A stretch of DNA of 64,000 nt from Flavobacteriaceae bacterium NBU2977 (GTDB lineage: Bacteria > Bacteroidota > Bacteroidia > Flavobacteriales > Flavobacteriaceae). Location: NCBI GenBank assembly GCA_019931105.1, contig JAIOUW010000001.1, positions 1 to 64,000 of the forward strand, given 5' to 3'. Positions 45,692 through 54,562 of the stretch are shown here, in pieces; within the stretch, counting starts at the first letter, position 1; the number at the start of each line of letters is the position of its first letter. The notes beneath the pieces were generated by a model that was not told the DNA's origin, ran no database searches, and saw only the letters and a list, made by a program, of their open reading frames with translations. A program made the position numbers and the translations under genes.

Positions 45692-47050
45692 TTAGTATTG
45701 AAATACCTTGCCTCCGGCCAGTACATCTTGCGATGCTTCGTCGAAAGTGGCCTTTAGACCTGTTCTCAGTGCGGCCGTGGTCATGATATTGGCAATGGAA
45801 TGGTTATAACCCGCTTCTACCGGTCCATTTGTTTTTTCCCTGCTACGAACGCACTCCATCCAATTCAACATATGCAACGAGGTCATATTGTCTGCACCCG
45901 TATCGGCTGAAGTAACCACTTTTGGCGCATTTTCAGATAGGTCAAAACCCTTTAGTTTGTTCGCTTCCATTCCCATTGCACTTGCATGACGCTCCGAAAG
46001 GCCGCCATTGTCGCTTACCTTATTCGTATCTAGGTTCAATTCACCTGCATTGGAATAATAGATTTCTTTAGTGCCTCCCGCCGAATTCGTAAACCTTGAC
46101 GAATAGGTTACCTGGAAGCCCGAATCTAGGTCATCTGCCGGACCATAATCGAATACGGCCGACATGGTATCAAAGTTCTTGCGACCGTCTTTCCACAAAT
46201 AGATTCCACCATTTGCAGCTACACTTCGCGGATGCGCCAAACCCGAAAACCAGTGCACCGTATCGATCTGGTGCGACATCCATTGGCCCGGAATCCCCGA
46301 AGAGTAAGGCCAGAACAATCTGTATTCCAAATATTTTCTAGGATCCCACGCCGCTGGTGGGCGGTTCATTTGATAGCGTTTCCAATCGGTATCTGACTCT
46401 TTTATTTCACTTGTCAGCTTGGGTAAACGCCACCGACCAGGTTGATTGACGTTCCAGGTCATTTCGACCATTACGATATCGCCAAACTTGCCCGACTTGA
46501 TGAAATCGTTGGCGGCATGATAGTTGGCCCCGCTTCTTCTTTGCGAACCGATCTGGAATACGATACCCGATTCTTTGACGGCCTCCAATCCAACGCGGGC
46601 ATCGGCCATGGTCTCGGCAAAAGGTTTCTCACAATACACATCTTTTTTTGCATTCGCGGCCTGTACGGTATGCAGGGCATGTTGAAAGTCGGCCGTTGAT
46701 ATTATTACGGCATCAATCTCGTTTTTATCGTACATTTCTTCATGATTGCGCCATTTGGCAATGGTTTGACCCGTCAATTCCTTAACGTAGGCCACACCTT
46801 CGTCCCTTCTTCTGTTCCAAATATCGGAGACCCCGGTGAACTCAAAGTTTTGGGCCTTGCTGTGCATATTAAAGGCAGGGATCAACGCGCCCTTTGCCCT
46901 ATTTGAAAAACCTGCAATACCTACTCGGACACGATCGTTAGCGCCCAATATTTTTTTATAACTCTTGGCACTCATTGCATTGGCGCCCAAAACAACTCCG
47001 CTTGAAGCCAGGGCTGTTTTTTTGATAAAATCTCTTCTCTTATTGTCCAT
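45692..47050 (-). CDS. Gfo/Idh/MocA oxidoreductase, Tat-exported
   Basis: A 452-residue NAD(P)-dependent sugar dehydrogenase. The twin-arginine signal is KRRDFIKKTA (about 3-12), so it is folded before export. The Rossmann region is VRVGIAGFSNRAKG (about 41-54) and the cofactor/catalytic motif is YCEKPFAETMADA (about 139-151). Exported members can oxidise glycosides at C3, the first step of the 3-keto cleavage route. It lies between the large DUF1080 protein and the PmoA-like protein in a four-gene operon. Confidence 0.9.
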   Translation of the reverse strand: MDNKRRDFIKKTALASSGVVLGANAMSAKSYKKILGANDRVRVGIAGFSNRAKGALIPAFNMHSKAQNFEFTGVSDIWNRRRDEGVAYVKELTGQTIAKWRNHEEMYDKNEIDAVIISTADFQHALHTVQAANAKKDVYCEKPFAETMADARVGLEAVKESGIVFQIGSQRRSGANYHAANDFIKSGKFGDIVMVEMTWNVNQPGRWRLPKLTSEIKESDTDWKRYQMNRPPAAWDPRKYLEYRLFWPYSSGIPGQWMSHQIDTVHWFSGLAHPRSVAANGGIYLWKDGRKNFDTMSAVFDYGPADDLDSGFQVTYSSRFTNSAGGTKEIYYSNAGELNLDTNKVSDNGGLSERHASAMGMEANKLKGFDLSENAPKVVTSADTGADNMTSLHMLNWMECVRSREKTNGPVEAGYNHSIANIMTTAALRTGLKATFDEASQDVLAGGKVFQY

Positions 47051-47072
47051 GTTCGATGATTTAAACTATTAT

Positions 47073-48503
47073 TTAGAATTCGCGTACCTTGATATTTTTA
47101 AAGGAAACCTTGTCGCCATGATCCTGCAGCAGTATCAGCCCTTCTGGAATGCGTCCAAAATTCTCCCATTTCTCATACTTGCTTTTCTCTACCAAGGCCT
47201 TGAAAGCTTGGCTGAAACGGTCGTACTCGACGACCTTGACCTGATTCAGCCAATGTTCGACATGTCCTCCTTTGACCACAATTCGGGCGTTGTTCCATTG
47301 CCCGACCCCTTTAAAGTTTTTCCCTCTGGAATTATTATTGTTCTCGGCTCTAATAAGGTCATATAATGACCCAACAGTACGGTTGCCATTTTTTCCCATT
47401 TTGGCATCGGGATGTGCCTTGTCGTCCAAAACTTGGAACTCCAATCCAATTGCCGAGCCCTCTCCTTTGTTCAATTCAGAATCGACAAAATATTTTATGC
47501 CGCTATTGGCCCCTTCGGTAATCTTAAAATCGACACTAAGTTCAAAATCACTGAAGGTATCGTTGGTAACGATGTCGCCACCGTTTCGAGATTCCTCGCC
47601 ACCTGAGGACAAAACACTGAGTACTCCGTCGGCAATCTCCCAACCATACTCGGGAAACTTGTCTAGTTTCGCCCCACGCCATCCATTTGTTGTTTTTCCG
47701 TCCCACAACAATCGCCAACCTTTTCTCCTCTCACTCGGGGTCAACTGGTTTGTTAAATAGCTGATTTCGGGCACATCGTTATCGAGTGGTTTTCGCGAGT
47801 TCTCTAAATTATCCGTTTTGATTTTTATATTTTTCCATTTAACGATTTTCCCTTCATGTTCTTTGTCTTGAATGGCATGTACCTGAAATGCGATAATACC
47901 TTCAGCGGTTGTATCATCGACCAAATTGGCACACTGCACATCATTGACCCAAGTACGTATATGGTTGCCAATGGCCTCGATTCGGTAATGGTTCCATTCG
48001 CCCGGCACAAAGGCATTTTGTCCCTTAGGGTTGCGCGTCAACGGATAAAGCCAACCATTTCTAGCCTCGTCGTAAACTCCGCCCGCCCACTTACGGGCAC
48101 TGGTCTCAATCTCACATTGATACCCATGTACCCTTCCGTTCATGATATCGGGATCGCTAATACTACGAAACTGGACCCCGGAATTCAATCCGTTTTCAAC
48201 AAAAACATCGAATTCAAGAATGAAATCACCATATTTCTTTTTGGTCGCCATAAAACTATTCGGTGTGTCCATCTTTGATACCCCGATCAACTCCTTATTC
48301 CTTACCTCGTATTTGGCGTTGCCGTTAAGCTGTTCAAAATTTTTCAGGTCATTGCCGTTGAACAACATTTCCCAATTGTCCTGGGCCTTGGTCGAGTGGC
48401 CTATAAAAATGGCAAAAAACACCAGTAGAATTACCTCTTTTGGCACTAACCTCGAAAATTTGCATATCAATGAACTTGACTTGGGGGGCAATGGTGAATT
48501 CAT
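47073..48503 (-). CDS. Double DUF1080 protein
   Basis: A 476-residue exported protein with a hydrophobic leader (about 20-40) and two PF06439-type domains. The first is about 45-230 (EMLFNGNDLKNFEQLNGNAK, NSGVQFRSI) and the second about 265-475 (LLWDGKTTNGWRGAKLDKF, SGIKYFVDSE, FKNIKVREF). Two domains in tandem suggest either two sugar-binding sites or one catalytic and one binding domain. First gene of the minus-strand operon, directly beside the palindromic operator. Confidence 0.88.
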   Translation of the reverse strand: MNSPLPPKSSSLICKFSRLVPKEVILLVFFAIFIGHSTKAQDNWEMLFNGNDLKNFEQLNGNAKYEVRNKELIGVSKMDTPNSFMATKKKYGDFILEFDVFVENGLNSGVQFRSISDPDIMNGRVHGYQCEIETSARKWAGGVYDEARNGWLYPLTRNPKGQNAFVPGEWNHYRIEAIGNHIRTWVNDVQCANLVDDTTAEGIIAFQVHAIQDKEHEGKIVKWKNIKIKTDNLENSRKPLDNDVPEISYLTNQLTPSERRKGWRLLWDGKTTNGWRGAKLDKFPEYGWEIADGVLSVLSSGGEESRNGGDIVTNDTFSDFELSVDFKITEGANSGIKYFVDSELNKGEGSAIGLEFQVLDDKAHPDAKMGKNGNRTVGSLYDLIRAENNNNSRGKNFKGVGQWNNARIVVKGGHVEHWLNQVKVVEYDRFSQAFKALVEKSKYEKWENFGRIPEGLILLQDHGDKVSFKNIKVREF

Positions 48504-48520
48504 ATATTAAAATATTTTTC

Positions 48521-48534
48521 CGTTAACGTTAACG
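48521..48534. promoter_or_regulatory. Palindromic LacI-type operator
   Basis: CGTTAACGTTAACG is a perfect 14-bp palindrome between the divergent double-DUF1080 gene and uxaC, and close to the former's start. It matches the sites upstream of susC, so one regulator probably controls all three transcription units. Confidence 0.7.
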
Positions 48535-48708
48535 AATGTAAAAAATATTTTTAACTTATGAGCCTTTAGAGCATATTTCTTAAAAAGTTTGCCCAAGTGT
48601 CAGATTCGACCCTTAATTTGATCCTTTCGGAAAAGTTGAACTTTCCAGTTCAATCAATGCCAAGGATATCAATGCATTTTTTAATTTTAACAACTAAACC
48701 AAACCAAC

Positions 48709-50097
48709 TTGATACACTCTAATTTTTTATTAGAAAATAGATACTCGGAAGAACTCTATCACGATTTCGCGTGTAAAATGCCAATTATCGATTATCATAA
48801 TCACCTTTCTCCCAAGGATTTGGCCGATAACAGAATCTTTGCGAACATCACAAAGATCTGGATCGACGGCGACCATTACAAATGGCGCGCCATGCGCACC
48901 TTAGGTATCGATGAAAATTTTATTACCGGTAATGCCTCCGATAGGGAGAAGTTCCAAAAATGGGCATATACCGTGCCCTATTCAATGAGAAATCCGCTGT
49001 ATCATTGGACCCACTTGGAACTTTGCCGTTATTTTGGAATAAATGACCTTCTGACCCCATCTAACGCCGATGAGGTTTATGCGATTACCACTGAAAAACT
49101 AAGCACCGATGTTTACAGCAGTCAGAGCTTGATTTCGAAAATGAACGTCGAAGTAATGTGTACCACCGAAGACCCTACCGACTCGTTGGAGCATCACCAA
49201 AGACTTTCGAAAAGCAGTTTCAAGACCAAGGTCAGCACTGCATTTCGCCCCGATAAGGCCATTTTTATCGAAAGCGAAGCTTATAACGATTATTTGAACA
49301 AACTAGAGTCGGTGGCCAATACGACCATAACTACCTATGAAGATCTAAAAACGACACTTCGCCAAAGAATACAATTCTTTCATGAAAATGGATGTCGTTT
49401 GAGCGACCATGGACTTGAAAATCTTTGTGCCGATGACTTTACCGAAACTGAGATCGAATCCATTTTTGAACAAAGAAGAAATGGGAAAAGCGTCGCGAAA
49501 GAACAGGCATCAAAGTTTCAAAGTGCCCTACTCTTATTTCTTTCAGAAACCTATCATGAAATGGGATGGGTACAACAATTCCACTTAGGTGCGCTCAGGA
49601 ACACAAACCGTAGAATGCACCGTATTTTAGGTCCCGATACCGGTTGGGATTCAATTGGCGACTATCAACAGGCACAAAGTTTGGCTAAATTTTTGGATAC
49701 ATTGGACACCAATGATAAATTGACCAAAACCATACTCTACAATGTCAACCCGACTTATAATGAAGTTATGGCCACTATGACCGGCAACTTCAATGACGGA
49801 AGTATCAAAGGTAAAGTACAATGGGGGTCCGGATGGTGGTTTTTGGACCAAAAAGACGGTATGACCGATCAATTGAACGTGCTCTCCAATATGGGTCTTT
49901 TGAGTTGTTTTGTAGGAATGTTGACCGATTCGAGAAGTTTCCTTTCCTTTCCTCGACACGAATATTTCCGTAGGATTCTGTGCAATCTTTTCGGTATGGA
50001 AATCGAAAAAGGAGAACTACCCAATGAAATGCAATGGATAGGAAAGCTCGTTCAAGACATTTGCTACAACAACGCCAAGGAATATTTCAATTTGTAA
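48709..50097 (+). CDS. uxaC: Glucuronate isomerase
   Basis: Interconverts D-glucuronate and D-fructuronate (and galacturonate/tagaturonate), the entry step of hexuronate catabolism. It has about 462 residues with the metal-site motif IIDYHNHLSPKDLADN (about 25-40), TTEDPTDSLEHH (about 151-162) and GAGWW-like SGWWFLDQKDG near 380. No ATG precedes the conserved N-terminus. An in-frame stop lies at about 48687, so a TTG at 48709 is the probable start. It is divergent from the DUF1080 operon, sharing the operator. Confidence 0.94.
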   Translation: MIHSNFLLENRYSEELYHDFACKMPIIDYHNHLSPKDLADNRIFANITKIWIDGDHYKWRAMRTLGIDENFITGNASDREKFQKWAYTVPYSMRNPLYHWTHLELCRYFGINDLLTPSNADEVYAITTEKLSTDVYSSQSLISKMNVEVMCTTEDPTDSLEHHQRLSKSSFKTKVSTAFRPDKAIFIESEAYNDYLNKLESVANTTITTYEDLKTTLRQRIQFFHENGCRLSDHGLENLCADDFTETEIESIFEQRRNGKSVAKEQASKFQSALLLFLSETYHEMGWVQQFHLGALRNTNRRMHRILGPDTGWDSIGDYQQAQSLAKFLDTLDTNDKLTKTILYNVNPTYNEVMATMTGNFNDGSIKGKVQWGSGWWFLDQKDGMTDQLNVLSNMGLLSCFVGMLTDSRSFLSFPRHEYFRRILCNLFGMEIEKGELPNEMQWIGKLVQDICYNNAKEYFNL

Positions 50098-50340
50098 GTT
50101 GAAGAATTTCTTGAATGCAACCCTGCCTTGTGGCAGGCGGCTATCCTCTAGACAAACCACTAGGGGTCATTACTGGTTTTATTTTGACCTAAAGGCCATA
50201 AACCAAAATACTGTATTTTAGGCTAAAGTAGTTCCGACCTCTCCAAATGAGAGGTGGAATCGGAAACATTACCTTACCGGCAAGCACGCTCGACACGCCC
50301 CGATTGCTATCGGGGTCGAATTCTTTAGATTAAATTCAAA
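50098..50340. repeat. Cluster of three palindromic hairpins
   Basis: No gene. Three stem-loops stand in a row: CCTGCC-TTGT-GGCAGG (50122-50137); a long cruciform 50232-50265 (TTCCGA outer stem, CCTCTC/GAGAGG inner stem); and CCCCGAT-TGCT-ATCGGGG (50298-50315). They resemble dispersed intergenic (REP/MITE-like) palindromes. Whether they recur elsewhere in the genome cannot be seen here. Confidence 0.65.
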
Positions 50341-50348
50341 AAGGGTCT

Positions 50349-50356
50349 TATATTTG
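50349..50356 (+). promoter_or_regulatory. -7 element of tRNA-Leu
   Basis: TATATTTG, 18 bases before the tRNA. No good -33 TTG at the usual distance. Confidence 0.55.
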
Positions 50357-50374
50357 CCATCTCTTCTTAAAAAG

Positions 50375-50458
50375 GCGCACGTGGCGGAACTGGTAGACGC
50401 GCCAGCTTGAGGGGCTGGTGGCCATTAGGCCGTGGAAGTTCGAGTCTTCTCGTGCGCA
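50375..50458 (+). tRNA. tRNA-Leu(GAG)
   Basis: Acceptor GCGCACG/CGTGCGC, anticodon stem CCAGC/GCTGG with loop TTGAGGG (anticodon GAG), a long variable arm (GGTGGCCATTAGGCCGT) and T-loop TTCGAGT. Class II tRNA, no encoded CCA. Confidence 0.96.
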
Positions 50459-50464
50459 CAAAAT

Positions 50465-50491
50465 AAGGTCGTCTGTTAAGACGACCTTTTG
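50465..50491 (+). terminator. tRNA-Leu terminator
   Basis: AAGGTCGTCT (50465-50474) and AGACGACCTT (50479-50488), 10-bp stem with GTTA loop and T residues. Confidence 0.85.
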
Positions 50492-50511
50492 TATTTCCGA
50501 TAAATCGAATA

Positions 50512-51072
50512 CTATTCTTGAATCAGTCTTTCGAGCAGATCATAAACCTTCTTATTGTCCCAGTCGGAAATCGCAGTCTGGTGTACCACGATATTGCCCT
50601 GCTTATCAAGGATATAAGACCCAGGAGGTTTCAACAGTTTTATCGGGCTCGGCTCTCCCACAATTTGATAGGTAATCGGAAAGGTATATTTCTTTCTGGC
50701 AATGAATTCTTCCGGTAGCTCACGCTCTTCGTTGGTTATGACATAGAAATCAATTTGATCTTTGTAACGTACAAACAAATCTTGTATATCATCCATTTGA
50801 GCTCTCGACGGCAGGTTCCAAGATGCCCAAAAGTTGACGAAGATTACCTTGCCTTTAGATTTCTCAAAATTGAAAAAATTCCATTCAGCGTCTTTCAGTT
50901 TCCAATCATAGGTCGAAATTTTCCCTTGATTCTCTTCCGAAATTATAGTTGGAGTGGTCGCAAACCATTTGTTCAATAGTTCTTTGCTAAAGTCCCCTAA
51001 AGGGGTTACAAAAAAAGAAAGTACCAAACCGATCAACAGAACGTTTAAAATCGTCTTTCCTTTGATCTTCAT
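50512..51072 (-). CDS. TlpA-like protein without catalytic cysteines
   Basis: A 186-residue membrane-anchored thioredoxin-fold protein (N-terminal segment about 8-28, then a redoxin domain about 60-185). The usual active site WCxxC is replaced by WASWNLPSRAQM (about 94-105), so both cysteines are missing. LRPPGSYILDKQGNIV-like LLKPPGSYILDKQGNIVVHQ later marks the TlpA fold (about 149-168). It cannot act as a dithiol oxidoreductase. A binding or scaffold role is possible. Confidence 0.85.
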   Translation of the reverse strand: MKIKGKTILNVLLIGLVLSFFVTPLGDFSKELLNKWFATTPTIISEENQGKISTYDWKLKDAEWNFFNFEKSKGKVIFVNFWASWNLPSRAQMDDIQDLFVRYKDQIDFYVITNEERELPEEFIARKKYTFPITYQIVGEPSPIKLLKPPGSYILDKQGNIVVHQTAISDWDNKKVYDLLERLIQE

Positions 51073-51090
51073 AAGCGGGGTTTCTTCAAA

Positions 51091-51124
51091 ACTAAAAAAC
51101 TCCCGATCATCATCGGGAGTTTCT
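51091..51124 (-). terminator. Aconitase terminator
   Basis: On the minus strand, AAACTCCCGAT and ATCGGGAGTTT pair around a short loop and run into a T tract, 22 bases past the aconitase stop. Confidence 0.75.
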
Positions 51125-51145
51125 CAAAATTATTTTCGATCATTA

Positions 51146-53413
51146 TCAAACAGCGTTTTCCCTTTTGATAACGTTCAAGGCCGAACCTTCCCTAAACCAA
51201 CCGATCTGCGAGTCGTTATAGGTATGATTTACCTTAATGTTGTCTTTACTTCCATCTGAATGTACTACTTCAATGGTCAACGGTTTTCCAGGTGCAAAAT
51301 CGGCTATATCGACAAAATTGAAGGTGTCGTCTTCTTGAATCAAGTCATAATCTTGCTCATTCACAAAAGTAAGGGCCAACATGCCCTGTTTTTTCAGATT
51401 GGTCTCGTGAATACGTGCAAAAGACTTTACCAATACAGCGGCCACACCAAGATGCCTGGGCTGCATGGCGGCATGTTCACGTGAAGAACCTTCACCGTAA
51501 TTATGATCCCCTACCACAATAGACTTGATACCCGCGGCTTTATAGGCCCGTTGCGTATCAGGAACTCCCCCATATTCACCCGATAATTGATTCTTAACAA
51601 AGTTGGTCTTTTTGTTATAGGCGTTTACGGCACCAATCAAGGTGTTGTTGGCTATATTATCCAAATGTCCTCTGAAACGCAGCCACGGCCCAGCCATCGA
51701 AATATGGTCGGTCGTACATTTACCAAAAGCCTTGATCAGCAATTTCATACCTTGAAGTTGCTCGTTGGTAATCGGTAAAAAAGGTTCCAAAAGCTGTAGT
51801 CGCTCTGAATCAGGGTTCACAATGACCTCTACCCCACTTCCATCGGCCTTAGGCTCCAAATAACCCGCATCCTCGACATCGAAACCGTTGGGAGGAAGTT
51901 CGATGCCCATCGGTTCGTCCAACTTTACTTCTTGACCTTCATCGTTAATCAATGAATCGTTCATCGGGTCAAAATCCAAACGTCCGGATATTGCTATCGC
52001 TGCCACCATCTCAGGCGAACCCACAAAAGCATGGGTATTTGGGTTTCCATCTGCCCTTTTGGAAAAATTTCGATTAAAGGAGTGTACGATCGTGTTTTTT
52101 TCTTCACCTTTCAAATCGCTCCGATCCCATTGGCCGATACATGGGCCACATGCATTCGTAAAAATGGTAGCTCCCAAATCTTCAAAAATCTGAAGCAATC
52201 CATCACGCTCGGCCGTATATCTGATTTGCTCGGACCCAGGATTGATTCCAAAATCCGATTTCGGACTTATTTTTTTGGTGACCGCCTGTTTGGCAATCGA
52301 AGCGGCACGCGTCAAATCTTCATATGACGAATTGGTACACGAACCAATTAACCCCCAATCAACATTTATAGGCCAGCCATGCTCTTTCGCCTTAGGTCCC
52401 AACTCACCGACCGGCGTGGCCAAGTCCGGCGTAAACGGTCCGTTCAAATGAGGCCGCAATTCGCTCAGGTTTATTTCTATAAGTTCGTCAAAATATTTCT
52501 CAGGATTGGCGTATACCTCGTCATCTGCCGTCAAATGTTCCCGTATTTCGTTCGCCGCATCGGCAATATCACCTCTATCGGTCGCCCTTAGATAACGTTC
52601 CATAGAGTCATCATAGCCAAAAGTCGAGGTAGTAGCGCCTATCTCGGCTCCCATATTGCAGATAGTACCTTTACCGGTACATGAAAGGTTTTTGGCACCT
52701 TCCCCAAAATATTCGACAATGGCACCAGTACCTCCCTTTACGGTCAAGATACCAGCGACTTTTAGAATGACATCTTTGGCAGAAGTCCATCCAGAAATCT
52801 TCCCGGTCAATTTAACCCCTATCAATTTCGGGAATTTAAGTTCCCAGGCCATACCCGCCATTACATCGACCGCATCGGCACCACCGACACCAATGGCCAC
52901 CATTCCCAGGCCTCCTGCATTAACCGTATGTGAATCGGTGCCTATCATCATTCCCCCCGGAAAGGCATAGTTTTCCAAAACAACTTGGTGTATGATGCCG
53001 GCCCCAGGTTTCCAAAAACCGATACCGTATTTATTGGAAACGGATTCCAGAAAATTGAACACTTCGGCACTCGTACTATTGGCACTTTTCAAATCAGCGG
53101 CCGCACCACTTTTGGCCTGTATCAGGTGATCGCAATGTACCGTTGTGGGAACGGCCACTTTTTTCTTTCCGGCCTGCATAAACTGTAATAACGCCATTTG
53201 TGCCGTCGCATCTTGACAAGCAATACGATCCGGTGCGAAATCGACATAATCCTTACCCCTAACAAATGCCTTGGTAGGCGAACCGTCCCATAAATGGGAA
53301 TACAATATTTTCTCAGCCAACGTAAGGGGCTTGCCCACAATTTCACGGGCTTTGTCCACCCTTTCTCCCATTGTGGCATAAACACCTTTAATCATGTCAA
53401 TATCAAATGCCAT
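51146..53413 (-). CDS. Aconitate hydratase
   Basis: Interconverts citrate and isocitrate in the TCA cycle. It has 755 residues, mitochondrial/aconitase type. Iron-sulfur ligands: Cys in [12 protein letters not shown] (about 355-366) and both Cys in ACGPCIGQW (about 421-429). The C-terminal swivel domain is about 590-755 ([20 protein letters not shown]). A strong terminator follows, and the 190-base gap upstream to the moxR gene shows no gene. Confidence 0.96.
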   Translation of the reverse strand: MAFDIDMIKGVYATMGERVDKAREIVGKPLTLAEKILYSHLWDGSPTKAFVRGKDYVDFAPDRIACQDATAQMALLQFMQAGKKKVAVPTTVHCDHLIQAKSGAAADLKSANSTSAEVFNFLESVSNKYGIGFWKPGAGIIHQVVLENYAFPGGMMIGTDSHTVNAGGLGMVAIGVGGADAVDVMAGMAWELKFPKLIGVKLTGKISGWTSAKDVILKVAGILTVKGGTGAIVEYFGEGAKNLSCTGKGTICNMGAEIGATTSTFGYDDSMERYLRATDRGDIADAANEIREHLTADDEVYANPEKYFDELIEINLSELRPHLNGPFTPDLATPVGELGPKAKEHGWPINVDWGLIGSCTNSSYEDLTRAASIAKQAVTKKISPKSDFGINPGSEQIRYTAERDGLLQIFEDLGATIFTNACGPCIGQWDRSDLKGEEKNTIVHSFNRNFSKRADGNPNTHAFVGSPEMVAAIAISGRLDFDPMNDSLINDEGQEVKLDEPMGIELPPNGFDVEDAGYLEPKADGSGVEVIVNPDSERLQLLEPFLPITNEQLQGMKLLIKAFGKCTTDHISMAGPWLRFRGHLDNIANNTLIGAVNAYNKKTNFVKNQLSGEYGGVPDTQRAYKAAGIKSIVVGDHNYGEGSSREHAAMQPRHLGVAAVLVKSFARIHETNLKKQGMLALTFVNEQDYDLIQEDDTFNFVDIADFAPGKPLTIEVVHSDGSKDNIKVNHTYNDSQIGWFREGSALNVIKRENAV

Positions 53414-53604
53414 ATATTCTAAATTTTTAGGTTTTGAGTTACAAACCCAAAGATGGGTTCAATTCAACGAAATTAAGAAAATACTGGGGGCAAATAAAAT
53501 TTTCGTCAAATGATTGGTCACGATTTGACAAATTGACAAATGTGTAGCCATTTTTGACCGATTAATGTTTAATTCGGCAAAAAAATGTACTAAGTTCAAT
53601 TAAG

Positions 53605-54558
53605 TCAAAGGAGTTTGCCAATGATATCCTCTTCGGAAATACCTTCGGCTTCGGCCTTGTAGTTCTTGATGATGCGATGCCTTAGGATTCCCATGGCCAC
53701 GGCTTGCACATCTTCGATATCAGGTGAGAATTTTCCATTTATGGCGGCATGGGCCTTTGCACCCAATATTAGGTTTTGGGAAGCCCTTGGACCTGCCCCC
53801 CACTCAATGTACTGCCTTACAAAATCATTGGCCGTTTCAAGCAAAGGTCTGGTTCTATTGACCAATTTCACAGCATATTCGACAACATTTTCAGGAACGG
53901 GAATCCGCCTGATCAAATGTTGGACTTCAAGTATCTCTTCTGCACTAAAAAGTGCATTTACGGTCACTTTTTCATCTGAAGTGGTCGACTTTACCACTTG
54001 TATCTCTTCTGCAATGGAAGGATATTTCAGCTCGATGGCGAACATAAATCGATCTAACTGCGCTTCAGGAAGTGGATAGGTACCCTCTTGTTCGATGGGG
54101 TTCTGTGTGGCAAGTACAAAATAAGGAAGATCAAGCTTATATTGATGGCCGGCAATGGTCACAGCTCTTTCCTGCATGGCCTCCAAAAGTGCGGCCTGCG
54201 TCTTCGGAGGCGTTCTATTGATCTCATCCGCCAATATAATGTTCGCAAAAACAGGGCCCTTTATAAACTTGAAGTTGCGGTTTTGATCCAATACCTCACT
54301 GCCCAAAATATCACTCGGCATAAGATCAGGGGTGAACTGAATCCGTTTGAAATCAAGGCCCAAGGTCTGTGCAATGGTATTCACCATCAATGTCTTGGCA
54401 AGCCCCGGAACCCCTATCAACAAAGAATGCCCCCCAGTATAAATCGAGAGTAATATTTGGTCTATGACAACCTCTTGACCAACAATCACCTTTGCGATCT
54501 CAGACTTCAGGCCTGCATGCTTTTTAACCAGGCTATTTATGGCTGCTACGTCAGACAT
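53605..54558 (-). CDS. MoxR family AAA+ ATPase
   Basis: A 317-residue chaperone-like ATPase. Walker A GVPGLAKT (about 46-53), Walker B ILADEINRTPPKTQAAL (about 109-125), sensor 1 VLATQNPIEQEGTYPLPEAQ (about 148-167). MoxR proteins usually work with VWA-domain partners, but none is seen here. It is encoded 4 bases after the PPIase gene, so it is in one operon with the two folding factors. Confidence 0.93.
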   Translation of the reverse strand: MSDVAAINSLVKKHAGLKSEIAKVIVGQEVVIDQILLSIYTGGHSLLIGVPGLAKTLMVNTIAQTLGLDFKRIQFTPDLMPSDILGSEVLDQNRNFKFIKGPVFANIILADEINRTPPKTQAALLEAMQERAVTIAGHQYKLDLPYFVLATQNPIEQEGTYPLPEAQLDRFMFAIELKYPSIAEEIQVVKSTTSDEKVTVNALFSAEEILEVQHLIRRIPVPENVVEYAVKLVNRTRPLLETANDFVRQYIEWGAGPRASQNLILGAKAHAAINGKFSPDIEDVQAVAMGILRHRIIKNYKAEAEGISEEDIIGKLL

Positions 54559-54562
54559 TCAA

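Noticed and set aside
50098-50340. Possible CRISPR array
   Set aside because: The three palindromes differ from one another and there are no equal repeats with unique spacers.
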